DNA from: Paramacrobiotus metropolitanus
Lineage: Eukaryota; Tardigrada; Eutardigrada; Parachela; Macrobiotidae
NCBI RefSeq assembly: GCF_019649055.1
Contig: NW_026570452.1
Coordinates: 47,742 to 111,741 of the forward strand
Length of the DNA: 64,000 nt
Direction of reading: 5' to 3'
Of the stretch, positions 18,998 through 30,656 are shown in pieces (position 1 is the first letter of the stretch; every line of letters begins with the position of its first letter). The position numbers were made by a program, and so were the translations under genes. The notes under the pieces were generated by a model that was not told the origin of the DNA, searched no databases, and worked only from the letters and a program-made list of their open reading frames with translations.

Positions 18998-20610
18998 ATG
19001 GAAGGCACAGGCTTCCGCAATTCCGGTGTTGTCGAAGAAATTGGCAGCAATATACAGTACCGCTACACTAAGGATGACTTTATTGGGAGGGGAGCGTTTG
19101 GAATAGTTTACAAAGCCAAAGTCAGAAAAGCACTTTTTCGATTTCGCATTCCGTCCGAGCCAGATTTCTTGGCCGTCAAAGTGATGCATGTCGGAATTAA
19201 AACTGGAACTGCTTCCGATCAGGAAAACTGGATGACCGCTGCGCAGAGACTGAGACAACTTCCCGGACTGAAGCACAAACATATCGTACGCTATCATAAG
19301 TTTTCCATCACGAATTCTTCCGGCGGAGTGATAGTGGAATTGCCAATGGATTATCATAAAGGTGACAGGGATTATAAGCAGCTTTTGTCGAAGTCACTCT
19401 GCTCTTATAATATTTCTCTATTTTTATGCTTATTTTGTCTATATGTTATAATTGTAGGTTATCTTGCGTCGTTTTTAAGGGAAGTTGAAAATTCCTCGAC
19501 GCTTTTGAAAGGGGGAGAAAGTGGGAACAACTGGGAGAAAGTGTTTCAATTCGCAAATGACATGACCCAGGGACTTCAATTCCTGCATCGAAAGGGCGAG
19601 AAACTGGTGATCGGCGATTTAGACGATCTGGTGCAAATGAAAGAAAGCGCCACCTGCTCTGCAGACATTTCCCAGTTACGAGGCACAACGCGCTATAGGT
19701 CACCGGAAATGCTGAGGTAATTCTCTCAACAAGAAGCAGAGCGACCAGGACGAAAAACGGATATCTGGAGCCTGGGATGTATCATTCTATCTTCTGGAGA
19801 TAGCCGAGAGCGTTGCTCGTGTTCCCAAGAAACAGCTTGTAAAGGATGGGAATATCGTCGATGCTGGAAGCGCTCTTGAAAATTACCAGTATGCATGCTT
19901 GATAATTGACGGTTACGTTCCTTCTGTGAGCGACGACATTGAAGACAATTTAGCGTGTTTGGATAGAAGGAATTATTACAATTTAGCAATTATTCGACAG
20001 TGTTTGGATAGAAGGAGCGCAAATCGTTTATCCACCAGAGAATTACTGCAGAAGCTACCGAGAAAAGACGTCATAGTATTTATTTTGCTCAGGCATTCTC
20101 AAAATTTTTGCGTCATGATATTCGATCCGTTGACTAACTCTGTCAATGTTCAAGAGGTGGGGGGCGCACAAAAATTTGAGGGGTATCTGTACCGCGCGTT
20201 AGCGGTTACAGGCAACAAAATTGTAATTACGGAAGAGGTACGTCATGGTGACGTCAAAAAGGTGAAACTCCATTTGTGGAATGTCGACGAAGGAACATGG
20301 GTTCAACACGAGGCAGTTCCTTCGTTTGATAAACGGCCGTCTGCAGTGATGACTGCGGTAGAGGACAAGGCTTATTTCTTTGACGATACCGGAATCTTTC
20401 TAGAAATGAACATTTCTACAGGCGAAAATGCACCTTCAACTCAACCAAAGCATCGGTATGGCCTTTTTGTTGAGGCAGCATACATTGCAGTCTTAGTATC
20501 CAACGATTCTAGCTTTTTATACTTTTTCAGCTTTTCGACCTTTTTACAAGCGGTGGCCAAATGCCGTGAGCAGATATTTTATGCTACTGAGAGCCGCCTC
20601 TTCCAATATG

Positions 20611-21841
20611 CATAGATTACCCGAGCTGGGACAAAACTTTTTCTGGTGCGTTAAAGCACGAGTTGTACACATCAGTTGTACACAATCAAACACCTCAAGG
20701 TTATACTAGAGCATCTCGATATAGAAAACAATAAACACAAATCACCACCCGGAGCGCAGCGAAGCATCTTAATGTGCTGGTATCGAAGCGTAAACTTTAA
20801 AAATATCGCAGCTGAAACCCAGCAACTGTAACCACTGTAACAGCGAAACGCACAAAAGCAATGAAACACGAAAGATGAGACACAAATTTTAAGCTGATAA
20901 AAGCCGTTGTGGCTAGATGGATAAACCTTCGGGTTTTGAAAGATAGTCTACATCGAGCGCGGTTTGGACTTAGATGGGTGACCACTCTGAGTTCAGGCTG
21001 CGAGTGCACGGCCCGCAAGGCCTGTGTGCGACGTGCTTGGCTGAGGCAGCAATACCACCACGGAGACGGGCACGGGAGATGGAGGATCACAATACCACCC
21101 TGGCTACTCAGTAACGGCTTGGACTGAAAGGCCTGTGATGTCCGCAGCACCAATCGTGCCAAATGGAAGGAGACAGGGAGATCAGTCGAAGCAGAGGATT
21201 GGCGCCTTCCCTAGAGATGTGCTTGCTGTCTACCTGTTTAGAATTCTCTTAGTCTGGTTCTGTTGAACGTCTTGCTCTGCCCGAGCCGGTTAGCGCCATT
21301 GCGTGTTAAATAAAGCTGGCGCTCGCGTTTGCGAGCTGCTGCATACGATCTGTCTGTTGCAGTGTTATAGCCTCCATTGTAACTCTGCGTGAATGAATTA
21401 CCGTACTTTGCACAAAATGTTCTGTCTGTCACCTGATTAATGCATTGCTGAACATGTAAACCGAGCCGTTTTCGAAACAACTAGCCGCATAAAGCAATCG
21501 CAAAGTACCGGCTGTGTTTTTTGGAAAACCAGAAGCATGAAACACGTGTACACCGAACACTGGAAGTCTGAAACTAAACTTGATAACTTCGAAACACTAA
21601 AATACATGTACAACGTACACTGAAAGTCTGAAACTGAACTTGATAATTTCGAAACACTGAAACACTGAAAAACATTTACCGTACATATGCTGAAGTGCAC
21701 ACATGAACTTACCCTCCATGCTTCCAACCCCACTGCTTAAAGCCCACAAACTGGTTAATTATCACCTAACTTCCCATACCATTTCCTATGCTCATATTAC
21801 GTTACATACGTTAACTTTTGTCCCAACTCATGCTCACTCTC
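20611..21841. mobile_element. hAT-like non-autonomous transposon inside K2 exon 3
   Basis: Flanked by the 8-bp duplication CCAATATG (20603-20610 and 21842-21849); the uninterrupted sequence is seen in K1, K3 and K4. Terminal inverted repeats align without gaps over 29 bp with 19 matches, the core being GAG(C/T)TGGGACAAAA. A at position 2 and G at position 5 are kept at both ends, as in hAT termini. No transposase frame is visible. It contains a 5S-rRNA/tRNA-like segment. Confidence 0.8.
20905..20990 (+). ncRNA. tRNA/5S-rRNA-like pol III segment (SINE relic)
   Basis: TGGCTAGATGG at 20910-20920 matches the pol III A box (TRGCNNARNGG). GCGCGGTTTGGACTTAGATG continuing GGTGACC at 20957-20983 is close to the 3' half of animal 5S rRNA, including its C-box region (GGTTAGTACTTAGATGGG). 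The combination resembles a 5S/tRNA-derived SINE head rather than a working 5S gene, because the 5' half of 5S is not present. Confidence 0.5.
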
Positions 21842-22524
21842 CCAATATGACACGGTGATCAAGGAATGGAAGTGCTTACCAGATCGGCAACAACGGCGCG
21901 TTCGTTTTGCAATGGCCGTGGTCAGCGGACACATATACATTATGGGCGGAGTGCTTTGGGACGACGCGACGCGTGACTTTACAACAGCTGACTGTATTCG
22001 TTTGAGACTGGGTAGCACAACGTGGGAAAAGATTGAACCACTTCATCAGCCCAGATCTTGTCATGCTGCTTGTGTTATCAAGGATCGAATATACATCTGC
22101 GACGGTTGGCATTCTGGATACAAGACTGCCGTTACGATAGAGGTTAACGATACCAGAGGCAACGCCGGCTGGTCGACTGTTAATTTGCCGCCGAAGGATA
22201 ACGAACACTTTGCAGCCTGGCTGGCTGCCTACAATAATTGGTGGGATCCAAATGCAAGGGCAACCACGGTTTCCGTCAATCAGTGTATTGACATCTTTCC
22301 AGATATAACCGCTTAAACGGCGTTTAGCATCATGCGTTGTGCATCGACTTGCATATATTAAAGCTTACGAAACTAAGTTTCAATTAATGAAAAGTAAATT
22401 CATTTGGTTACTCTAGCTACAGTACCACAGGTTACAAAAAAGAGCTCAAACTGCAACCAATTTAACCGGAAGTAAACTTCGTCCAGCCTTATAATCGGTG
22501 TAATCGCATTGGTGGTTGTTTGAT

Positions 22525-24290
22525 TACTCTTGCTGACCAAACGGATACGGGGAACATTTGCTCCCACGCTCTCGATCGCCAGCGCCGTCGTTTTCTCAGT
22601 GGAAGTAATTTGTAACAGCCGTCTCCGTGCTTTTGACTGCACGATGCTCGCCAGTTGCCCGTTCGTCATCAGCGCACTCTTCCCAGTACTAGTGTCAGCA
22701 GCACTAGCCATCTTCCAGACCGAAACGTTTAGCATTCAAAAATTGTTTCGTTTATCCGGAAAAGTTATGCTACGGTAGTTATCAACCATATTTAAAGTTC
22801 ACAGCCATAGCGCTCAAGTCACGGACATCAGTCCAAATCGGAGCCGGCCTACATTGCGAGGGCCGTGGCCGGGGCCGTTCTGCAGCTACACACCGGCTGA
22901 CCCCGGCGGTCCTTACTAAATTTGCCGGTGTCGAAGCAGTAAATGTCGCACATGTCTCGTACACGCGATATTTTTGAATTGCGGTTATTAGCCACAAAAT
23001 TGTATTATTAACATGTTTCGCGGCAATAATTAATTATTGCTACAGGTTTCTTATTCTACCCAGAATTATATCATTAATAACAACTACGAACTATTTTTGT
23101 AATCATATTAACTGAAATCTTTACTATTATTTTTCTATGTTATTTCATTTTTAGTTTTTAATAATCGGCTTCGCGCAGGCAGTTTTGGTTCGGTTTTATA
23201 ATTATGATGAATTTATTCTGCCATTCAGTTTTAGGACTGAAATTTCTGTCCTACAGTAGAGTTTCAACAGCTATCCCGAAAATTAATACTACTTCTAATA
23301 GCAATAATAACAGAAATTAATAGTATAGTAACAACAGGTATAGTAACAGTAATGATAGTAGGTAATTGATAATAATAACAGGCTGTACTACCGTAACTGG
23401 CAAATGATAACTGTAATTAAGTACCAGATTTAATAATGCGCCTGGAGTAATCATTAAACTCTGGAAGCACAATAATGAATTAGATCATTTTATTTTTAAT
23501 TCGGAATTGCTGGACGTTTTTATCAAATCATGGCGTCTACGTGCGCCAGCCGGGCTGGACGGGCGCCGACTGCAGCGCGATTGTGGACAACTGCATGCAA
23601 GAAGAAATCCCTGCCTGAACAAAGGCCGGAAGTGCCGTTTAAATACTTCGTATCGCTCATTAACCCTCGTCGTCTTTTGTACCACCAATTATAGTTTGTT
23701 TGTTTGTTCTTGTTGTCAGGCGCACCGACTCGCACGAATCCTCCGTAACCGGCTATCTTTATTTGTAAAAAGCACACGGCTTGTACATCAAAAACCACAA
23801 TCCATACCGGGAGAAAATCAGCGCTCAATTTTTGGTGTCAGAAGGCTCGATGTGGTTTTCAGAGCTCCAGCCAGCCACTGGACAACGACCCTCAATTTGC
23901 TAAACCTGTTCATACTCGCAGAACACGGCGAAAATAGACTCGTATTCACTATAACGTGATTCGGTCAATTTATCTTGAACATTCTTCTATTTTTCCAATA
24001 CTGGTATCTTTCATATAAAACTGAATATGAAATGGTGCCGTTGAGAGAAAACAAAATAGCGGAAGCCGTCGTTGCATTTCTAGTGTTACGATCCCAGTGT
24101 GTTGATGCAGATTTGTTCGCATCCGGCGCACTCGTTGACGCCGAAGCAGCGCTTTTCCAGATGCCAGTCAGATCCATCCGCATGCACGGCGCGCCGTAGG
24201 AGTCCGCCAAGGTGATGCGCACGAGACAGGCTTGCATCGACGCAAATAGATGCGTGTCGTTCGTCGACTTCAACAACACGCACGTGTAAT
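22525..24290 (-). pseudogene. EGF-like exon cluster, U2 copy (decayed)
   Basis: Minus-strand modules in descending order: 24245-24080 (FGVNECAGCEQICINTLGS then a stop; a 1-nt deletion upstream relative to U1), about 22960-22830 (CDIYCFDTGKFSKDRRGQPV then CSC) and 22650-22530 (NYFH-stop-ENDG, the first Cys codon TGC changed to TGA). The same modules are better kept in U3 and U4. The encoded protein would have been an extracellular or membrane EGF-repeat protein. Confidence 0.5.
23505..23640 (+). pseudogene. Plus-strand EGF-like fragment, U2 copy
   Basis: Reads NHGVYVRQPGWTGADCSAIV then DNCMQ, and after a frameshift NPCLNKGRKC. GWTGADC followed by a new C-rich start is typical of tandem EGF repeats. 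It lies between minus-strand EGF modules but on the opposite strand; the same arrangement is seen at 35003-35135 in U3. Confidence 0.5.
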
Positions 24291-24688
24291 GCATAAGGTC
24301 ACTTGATCGTGACTACTCAAAAAGCCGTTGTAAAACTTCCTTCAATATTTTACCTAATAAAATAGCCCAATCAGCGCTTACCGGCAACTACAAACCCAGG
24401 ACACAACGGAAATAAATACATAATATAAAAGAAAATGGAAATATCCCGTGGTAAATGTTATTGCAAACTTGAAAAGGAATTGCATCAAGGCAACGCATAA
24501 TAGTATTATCTGCAGCAATTTAACCGACTGTTTTTTTGTCGGTGCGGACTTTCGTGTTAACTGTTGTATGGGAGTTCTTCTGCTGCTGAACATATCTGAA
24601 TGCTCGGTAGCAAAATGGGACGTTGATGGATATTAATTTTGCACCGTGCTTAGGTATTCTTTTTATATGAACATATGGTTGTGACCTT

Positions 24689-25090
24689 TTGCCTCACGTG
24701 GAATTATGCCAGAGTTTTTTACAACGGATCATAGAATTTTCGCTGGCATTCTCTAATTTGCAAGTGCCTGCGGAAAATTTTATGCCGATAGTGCCGGCGT
24801 ATGCTGGAGTGAGAGGTCTTCTGCCATATGCTGCTTATGCAAATAAATACGAACGTTCGTGCACGCTCTTGGGTAAAGGTCGTCATTCAACAGGAACCCC
24901 ACAATTTATTGTATCTATTCAAGGTTATGGAGCCAGCTGCGAAGAATTATTCTTTAAACTTATCTGGAGGATGTCTATTTGTACACTCGAGACGCCTTTT
25001 AGTGATATCGTTTTATTAAAATACCATACACAGTACGCACAGCTACTAACACACAATCCGATGCCCGTATGTGCGTACATACCTGGTTAG
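24689..25090 (+). CDS. Block G2 open frame, U2 copy (weak)
   Basis: An uninterrupted frame with VPAENFMPIVPAYAGVRGLL, YANKYERSCTLLGKGRHSTG and GASCEELFFKLIWR, repeated at 39297-39692 and partly at 61058-61459, 6790-6990 and 36720-36985. Replacement changes between copies are frequent and U1/U3 copies have indels, so it may be fortuitous. No domain recognised. Confidence 0.3.
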   Translation: MPHVELCQSFLQRIIEFSLAFSNLQVPAENFMPIVPAYAGVRGLLPYAAYANKYERSCTLLGKGRHSTGTPQFIVSIQGYGASCEELFFKLIWRMSICTLETPFSDIVLLKYHTQYAQLLTHNPMPVCAYIPG

Positions 25091-25562
25091 TACATAGTTG
25101 TTGTTACAACACAATCGTACGAGTACTGTATGTACAATCTCACATGCACGCCGAAATTAAAAACCGGTTTTGCTTTCTACGAGGCACACACAAGTACAGT
25201 AAGTAGTAGTACATATTATTTTTATCCATGCCATCAGCAAGCTTCTACCGCAGTTATTGAACTACACGCGTAGACAATTAAGTTTTTCCGTGCTTGTAGA
25301 TACTCAATGAAAACTTCAAGGAGAAGTTGTTATAAATGCCATCATAATCTGGTTTGCTGTGCTCCTGTAAATTATATGTCCTACTTGTAAATGAGAACGA
25401 AATACTAAATTCAGATTTACTAGAAACACAAAGCTGACGTGGTCTGACGTGGTCGGATTTTGCTAGGAACTGAGTTTCGTCTGGGAAGCGCCCGGAAACC
25501 TGCTGATGAAGCATCTTTAAAAGACGATCTAGACCACCAAAAACAACGGCAAATGCGCTATA

Positions 25563-26821
25563 ATGTCCGGGACGGTATCTCTTTTGGGACGGCGTCGCAC
25601 AAGGTCACTGCAATGTCCTGTCAAGGATGAAGATCCAGAAACATCGAAGGCTGTGGTTATGATTAGCCAAGCGAACTGGCAGGACGCAAGACGGAGAAAG
25701 GCGAGCGGCGCTGAAATATGCCGCCCTAGAAGTAGAATTAAGGTACTACCGATTACCGATCCCAGTTTAATTTCCTTAAAGAATTCGGCATTTATCTACT
25801 TATCATTAGTTATTTACTTTGATTCTTAAGGAGAACTTGGCACCGCGTGTTCTTACAATCTTTTAGAAACACTTTAGTTTATGCTTGACATCCATTTCAG
25901 AAGATGGACGTAAGTGACTTGCATGCACTTTAATTATTCATCAGTTTGCTGGCCACATATGTACGCGGGATGTGTTTTAAGCTTTAACTCGTGGTGTGTG
26001 CACAACCATGCTTTTTAATTTCTTTCCATGAAGAATTTGTTTACTTCTTTTCTTGCTGCAGCAACGGAGCAACCCGCTGTTCCTGGTTTGAGCTCGCCTT
26101 TATGGACTTAAAGAACGAAGTGGTGCCAAAATTAATGATGGCGCAACAGAGTTGCGAGATGTCACAAGAAAACAGATTTTAGAAGAAGGTATGCCTTTGC
26201 CGAGGAAGCCGAATTCATTTACGTCCTTCAAAGCAAATTAAACATTTAACCGGGGCGCATCTGGTGTTAACCAGCAATGAATACTATAGAGACTCTGGAG
26301 GAGGTCACACAAGAGCAAAAGGGAGAACTGCAAAGACTGAGACAAACCCTGGCTGAAATAGAGATCACCGAAGCGTAAGAAAACAAAAACTATCCCGCCT
26401 TGTCGCATTCGGAACATGCATGTAACAAAAGCGAACGCTTTTGTCAACACGCTGTTAGGGTTAACCGCTAATGACTGACAGATCTCGTTAAGCTTCAGTA
26501 CTTCCCGCTTACAATTTCAGAGGTCAAGAAGCAGCTGCAGAAAAGCTGGGCATTCACCCTGGCAAAAGTGGTCAACCAAATCAGGATGAAATTAGATTGC
26601 ATGTGGTTAGTGAACGCTTGTTGATACAAGGGGCCCGATTAAGTTTTGATTACTGGTAGTTTGAGCGAATGATGGATCAGCTCTTCCAAGCATACTACCT
26701 TCACGTGGATGCATCCAGTTTCCAGGCGCTGTCCGATACAACCTACTTGTGGCTCGAAGAACACTGCAGTCCCTCCCGCATCACGGCCTTGACAGCTGGA
26801 GTCTTACGTGTTTGTCAGTGA
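25563..26821 (+). pseudogene. Gene X copy 3, frameshift in exon 2
   Basis: Exons 25563-25742, 26093-26188, 26275-26374, 26521-26605 and 26660-26821. Exon 1 reads MSGTVSLLGRRRTRSLQ to PRSRIK; exon 3 is the coiled coil LEEVTQEQKGELQRLRQ. Exon 2 is 96 nt instead of 91: five extra nucleotides (CCAAAATTAATGATGG versus CCAAATGATGG) shift the frame to a TAG near its end. The exon 2 acceptor is also weaker (TTTGAG versus TTTCAG). Other exons and splice sites are intact. Confidence 0.6.
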
Positions 26822-27039
26822 TGGTGTTATGTAATGAATACTCTTCATACGCAACTGTTTTACAGTTAAACCCTCAATTTTTGTTTGTACTTGGTAGCCA
26901 CAACTGATGCATACACACAGGCACAGATGTGCATAGAACTTCCATACAAAATTTGATACGCATTTGTCATTTTTGATAAACCATAAGTTTCATATAAATT
27001 GGCCTTTGGCATCCTTGTATGGACAAATACAGATACCTT

Positions 27040-27240
27040 GGTGATTGCACGCCACAGGAGAGCAGAACGCCGATCGCATTGTGATCCCAAATCTTCTCGG
27101 GACCGCCGTGCCACTGCTCGTCAGGAATCCAATTTGCTGCTCGTCAGGAATCCAATCCTAAAATAACACCGTTCGATATCGTTGGCCTCACGTCTGAAAT
27201 GTACGGTAACACCGCATATCTGCGCCTGGACCAGCTAAAA
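27040..27240 (-). pseudogene. DRAM/Frag1-like exon, U3 copy (decayed)
   Basis: Same 8-nt absence before LPYISD as U1 and U4. In addition the segment CAGGAATCCAATTTGCTGCT is partly duplicated (27120-27160), replacing the codons for GVILAQ. Confidence 0.4.
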
Positions 27241-27371
27241 CGTTAATCAACGAGGCTCGACAACGACGAAATCTATTCAACGGAAGGTCATTTTGAACGG
27301 GCTTATCATTATAGCTGTTCTTCTAAAACACATGTCAAGAAAAGCATGCAAAAGCCAAACTAAATAACACT

Positions 27372-27827
27372 TCTTAAAACCCTGCAGCACTACGTCTACC
27401 TCGTACAACGTACACCATAGGGAAAAAGCTTAACTTTTATTTCATGACAGCTGCACTCCCGACAACTGTGCCGTCTCCACACAGTTGCATCAACTTATAT
27501 ACCACATCAATATGCATGCCCGCACATCACGCTCATACCGCATACAGCCACAAAGCTATAAAAACACACGCACCAATCTGACCACTGCACATCCGCTCCT
27601 GCAGGCCAGATTGGTCCTGCCTTCCTCTCATTCACACTTGAACATTGGTCACAAACACTCATGCATACAAATGCATAACACCATAAAGACATAAATGTCC
27701 CGCACAAATATGATCATAAATGATACAGCTCAGACTCGGCACAAACAAGACCATAAAGATACATACAGCCATGCAATCCACGCTATCCAGTGTCCATGGT
27801 CGTAAACCTCCACGATCGTAATACACT
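27372..27827. mobile_element. U3-specific insertion of about 455 bp
   Basis: Unit sequence TAAATAACACT is interrupted here and resumes as ACACTGAGGATTACGACCGA. Flanking AACACT/TACACT may be a 5-6 bp target duplication. The insert is C/A-rich with no open frame and no clear terminal inverted repeats; it is not TG...CA, so not a solo LTR of the usual type. Class unknown. Confidence 0.5.
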
Positions 27828-28340
27828 GAGGATTACGACCGAATCAATACCAAGGAATATTCTGCAGAAAAAGTAAGTGGAAAAAAGGAGGATAGTGAGC
27901 GAAGGATACGAAGACCGAACTCGCATCCGACGGGGCTGGAGGCCTGACGGCAAGGCTGAAACGGCGTTCCTGCCGGGACAGGACCACTGCATCTCCTGCG
28001 TCCAGCGCGGGGCAGTCGAGGTAGTAGGCGGCGGTCAGGCGGATGGCCGGCCCCAACGGTCAGCTGACCACCTTGATCTGGGCATCTCCGGAAGCCTCGT
28101 GGATTCGCCCAGCCCACCGCCCGTGTGAGCGAGAGAATGTACCGCAACCGACGCTTCCGATTGCGATTAGTGCGGCAGATACACCACGGGCTTCGTCAGC
28201 AGCAGCCGCTTGTCGCCATAGAACGGCCATAACGCAGCTAACTCGCCCGGGTCAACATTCGTGGATCTTCGGAGGCCGCGCGTTATACTCGCAAATGCCA
28301 CCTCTCGCACTGGATGTCGGCGCGTAAATAGCTTGCTGCT
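27828..28340. other. GC-rich block C, U3 copy
   Basis: Equivalent of 750-1423. Contains the same conserved minus-strand EASGDA and plus-strand MYRNRRFRLR stretches. Product and strand undecided. Confidence 0.3.
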
Positions 28341-28853
28341 CCTGCGTTACACAGTGCCGGGTCAACCGGTGTCGATTCAGTGTGGCGCTAGCGCAACTGA
28401 CATCCCAACGCCGTGTGGATAACCAAGATAACCGCAGACATGCGAGACGACGATGCCTTGCGTTTTGACGTGGCTATCCGCTCGTGCGCTTCTGTTATGC
28501 GCAGACGGCGAAGGAGCAGTGCCGAGGCTTCAGCACCGTCGTTTACACAGCTGTCCGACGGTTGCGCCGTGAGGGTGAGAAAAGTTGCGGAGCTTGGCAT
28601 ATCCCGGCCAGCCGGGCCAGGACTAAACGACGCTTCCTGAAGATGTGCGTATGACATGTACAATGCACAACCAATACAAAGTATTATTTTTCACAATACG
28701 AATGTTTGTTTTTTGCATCAGTCTGAACAACGCTCATCCCGATGGGATCCCACAGCGCTGACCCGCTGGGAACATGTCGATTTGCGGCAGTCTGATTTTG
28801 CATTGCTGAATAAATTAACCTTCGCCACACTGGCTGTGTACGACAGAGACTGA
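28341..28853 (+). pseudogene. Gene Z copy 3, last exon intact but upstream stop
   Basis: The last exon (28722-28853, acceptor TTGCATCAG) is the only full-length one: SEQRSSRWDPTALTRWEHVD, LRQSDFALLNKLTFATLAVY, DRD-stop (44 codons). The preceding exon ends at GTGAGG near 28570 after QLSDGCA and contains DDALRFDVAIRSCASVM. Upstream, CGC-AAC-TGG of U1 reads CGC-AAC-TGA here, a nonsense change. So U1 and U3 are broken at different places and a functional Z would need the U3 3' end and the U1 5' part. Function unknown. Confidence 0.4.
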
Positions 28854-29552
28854 CGACCGGAGGCAAAATGTACTGACAATATGTTTTCGGTTTTTTACCG
28901 GCCATATGGATAAAAAACCGGACGGTTGTAATTAACTGCTTTGTATGCCAATTAAGTTTAACTTGGTCATTTGGCAGTGGTCGTTTGGCTTTGCATGACT
29001 CTCGACTCATGACTCTACTCTCTTTGCATGACTCTCGGCTTCACACACATTTGTCCAGTTTAACTGCCACATTTCGACAAGCAGATGCTGCGCGCGTAAG
29101 CGATTTCCGGCCGATGTGAACAAATCTCATGGCCGTAGAATGACATGGAGATTACAAGAAAGTATTTCTGAGTTCGCGCAAGGAAAAGGTTTGATGATGT
29201 ACCTCTACAAACTGGCACCGTGTACCAAGCCATTTCCCGTGTCACTGTGTACGTCGAAGAAGGTTTTTAAAAAACATTCTCTGAATTTTTCCTTAGAAAT
29301 TTTGTTTTTTCAGTTGATAAGTAGAATCGGTCAAAACTCTGAAACAATACCAGACCAATGAATATAGGATCTGGTAGCATTGCATCGATTGGAGAAAACG
29401 GAACACAATGCAATACTGCACAGTGCAAACGGCACACTTGTCAAGTCGGGTTACATTAATGGTTTAAACGTTTCCCGCTATGGCGCTATCCCTACAGAAG
29501 CAACAGTATTACTCACTTGTCAGTATCAGCACTCAGCATTAAAATTCATCAC
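28854..29552. other. Block D, U3 copy
   Basis: Equivalent of 1970-2439, with a local imperfect tandem duplication of TCTTTGCATGACTCTCG near 28990-29040. No gene seen. Confidence 0.4.
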
Positions 29553-30285
29553 ATTAATAAAATACAAAACTTATCACGAAACATAAGTTCGACTTATGGA
29601 TCATCAACGAACGCGAGAGTAATCGCGAATGATGCACAAAAAAACAGCCAATAATGCGATAACGGAGCAACCGTAACGGCTGCGATATTTGAGCGCCCAA
29701 ACTTACGGTAAATTATACGTATCATACGGTACGGAGAACACTGTACACGGAATGCGAAAATTAGAAAATTTTTACTAAGTACTTAATTAATTTGTATGGA
29801 AGTGAAGAACGAAGGTGAACAACTTTTTTCAAATACGCGATATCACAGTAGCTAAAAAATCTACATGACATATTTGTGTAAATTAGCATTAATTAATTTG
29901 TTTAAATAAATTGATTTCAAAATGAATTATTGTCGTAATAAGAAGTCGCTCCACTAATGCTTTAATTAGTTAATGAAGATTCGCCATAATGGCAGAATAT
30001 ATTTTTAAAAACAGCTCAGATATCTATAGATGAAACTGCATAGTGCATACGCCACATGAAACTGCTGCAGACTGCATGGATAAGTCGACGATGCAGAATC
30101 GTAAATCTAGTCAACACAAGATTTACGATAAGGCAATTATGCAACGTTGACTCAAAGTGGGCATGTGTTGACGGTTGCGTTCATCCAATCCATAAGCGCA
30201 AACTATCTCACAATGACTCACATAGATACTCACAAATGCCGAACGGTTCAGCATGACGGTAAATATGTATTTTGAATTGTTAAAA
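29553..30285. mobile_element. U3-specific AT-rich insertion upstream of K3
   Basis: The conserved sequence TTCATCACATTGACATTATC is split here: left part ends CACATT, right part resumes at CATTATCTTATCAG. About 730 bp of AT-rich DNA without an open frame or convincing terminal repeats lies between, roughly 370 bp upstream of the K3 start codon. It may separate K3 from part of its promoter. Confidence 0.5.
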
Positions 30286-30656
30286 TTTCATTATCTTATC
30301 AGTTCGCGCAATCAGTATCACCGGCGCGGTATACAGCTCAACGATCGCAAATACTCCCTGCCGCTAAAAGTGTGCAAAACGAAGTTTAAAACGAGTAAAT
30401 TCTAAACTGTACGAAGCCGTGCTAATATTAGTGTAGTTCGTCCTTTGAACCATGTGCCTAGTTGTTCTTAATTCTGGTAACAACAGTACTCGCTTTAGAA
30501 GGCTTCGGACACTAGAAAATTGTCATTCCATACATTATGCGTAGTTTCAAATCCCCAGTCACGTGAGCAGTTAAACGCGATTTAGTGGACGCCGACTCAG
30601 CGAAAATTGCACCGGGTTAATCGGGAATCAGTTGATATAATCCGGTAATTACTGAA

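Larger units (their letters stand above)
18998..22316 (+). pseudogene. Kinase-Kelch gene K2, heavily disrupted
   Basis: Same exon plan: 18998-19361, 19458-20455, 20531-20610 plus 21842-22316. Lesions: an in-frame 60-nt deletion at 19597/19598 removing the whole HGDLKPEN catalytic loop; a TAA at 19718-19720 where others have AAG; a 7-nt insertion near 19789 shifting the frame; a 36-nt imperfect local duplication (19958-19993) adding CLDRRNYYNLAI; and a 1231-bp transposon inside exon 3 (20611-21841). A Kelch double glycine is also changed (IYICDG). No kinase activity can be expected. Sequence outside the lesions stays close to K3/K4, so decay is fairly recent. Confidence 0.9.

Noticed and set aside
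20905-20990. Functional 5S rRNA or tRNA gene
   Set aside because: Only the 3' half of 5S is similar, no acceptor-stem pairing is evident and the segment lies inside a transposon.
27372-27827. Solo LTR
   Set aside because: Ends are not TG...CA and the flanking duplication is imperfect; kept only as an unclassified insertion.
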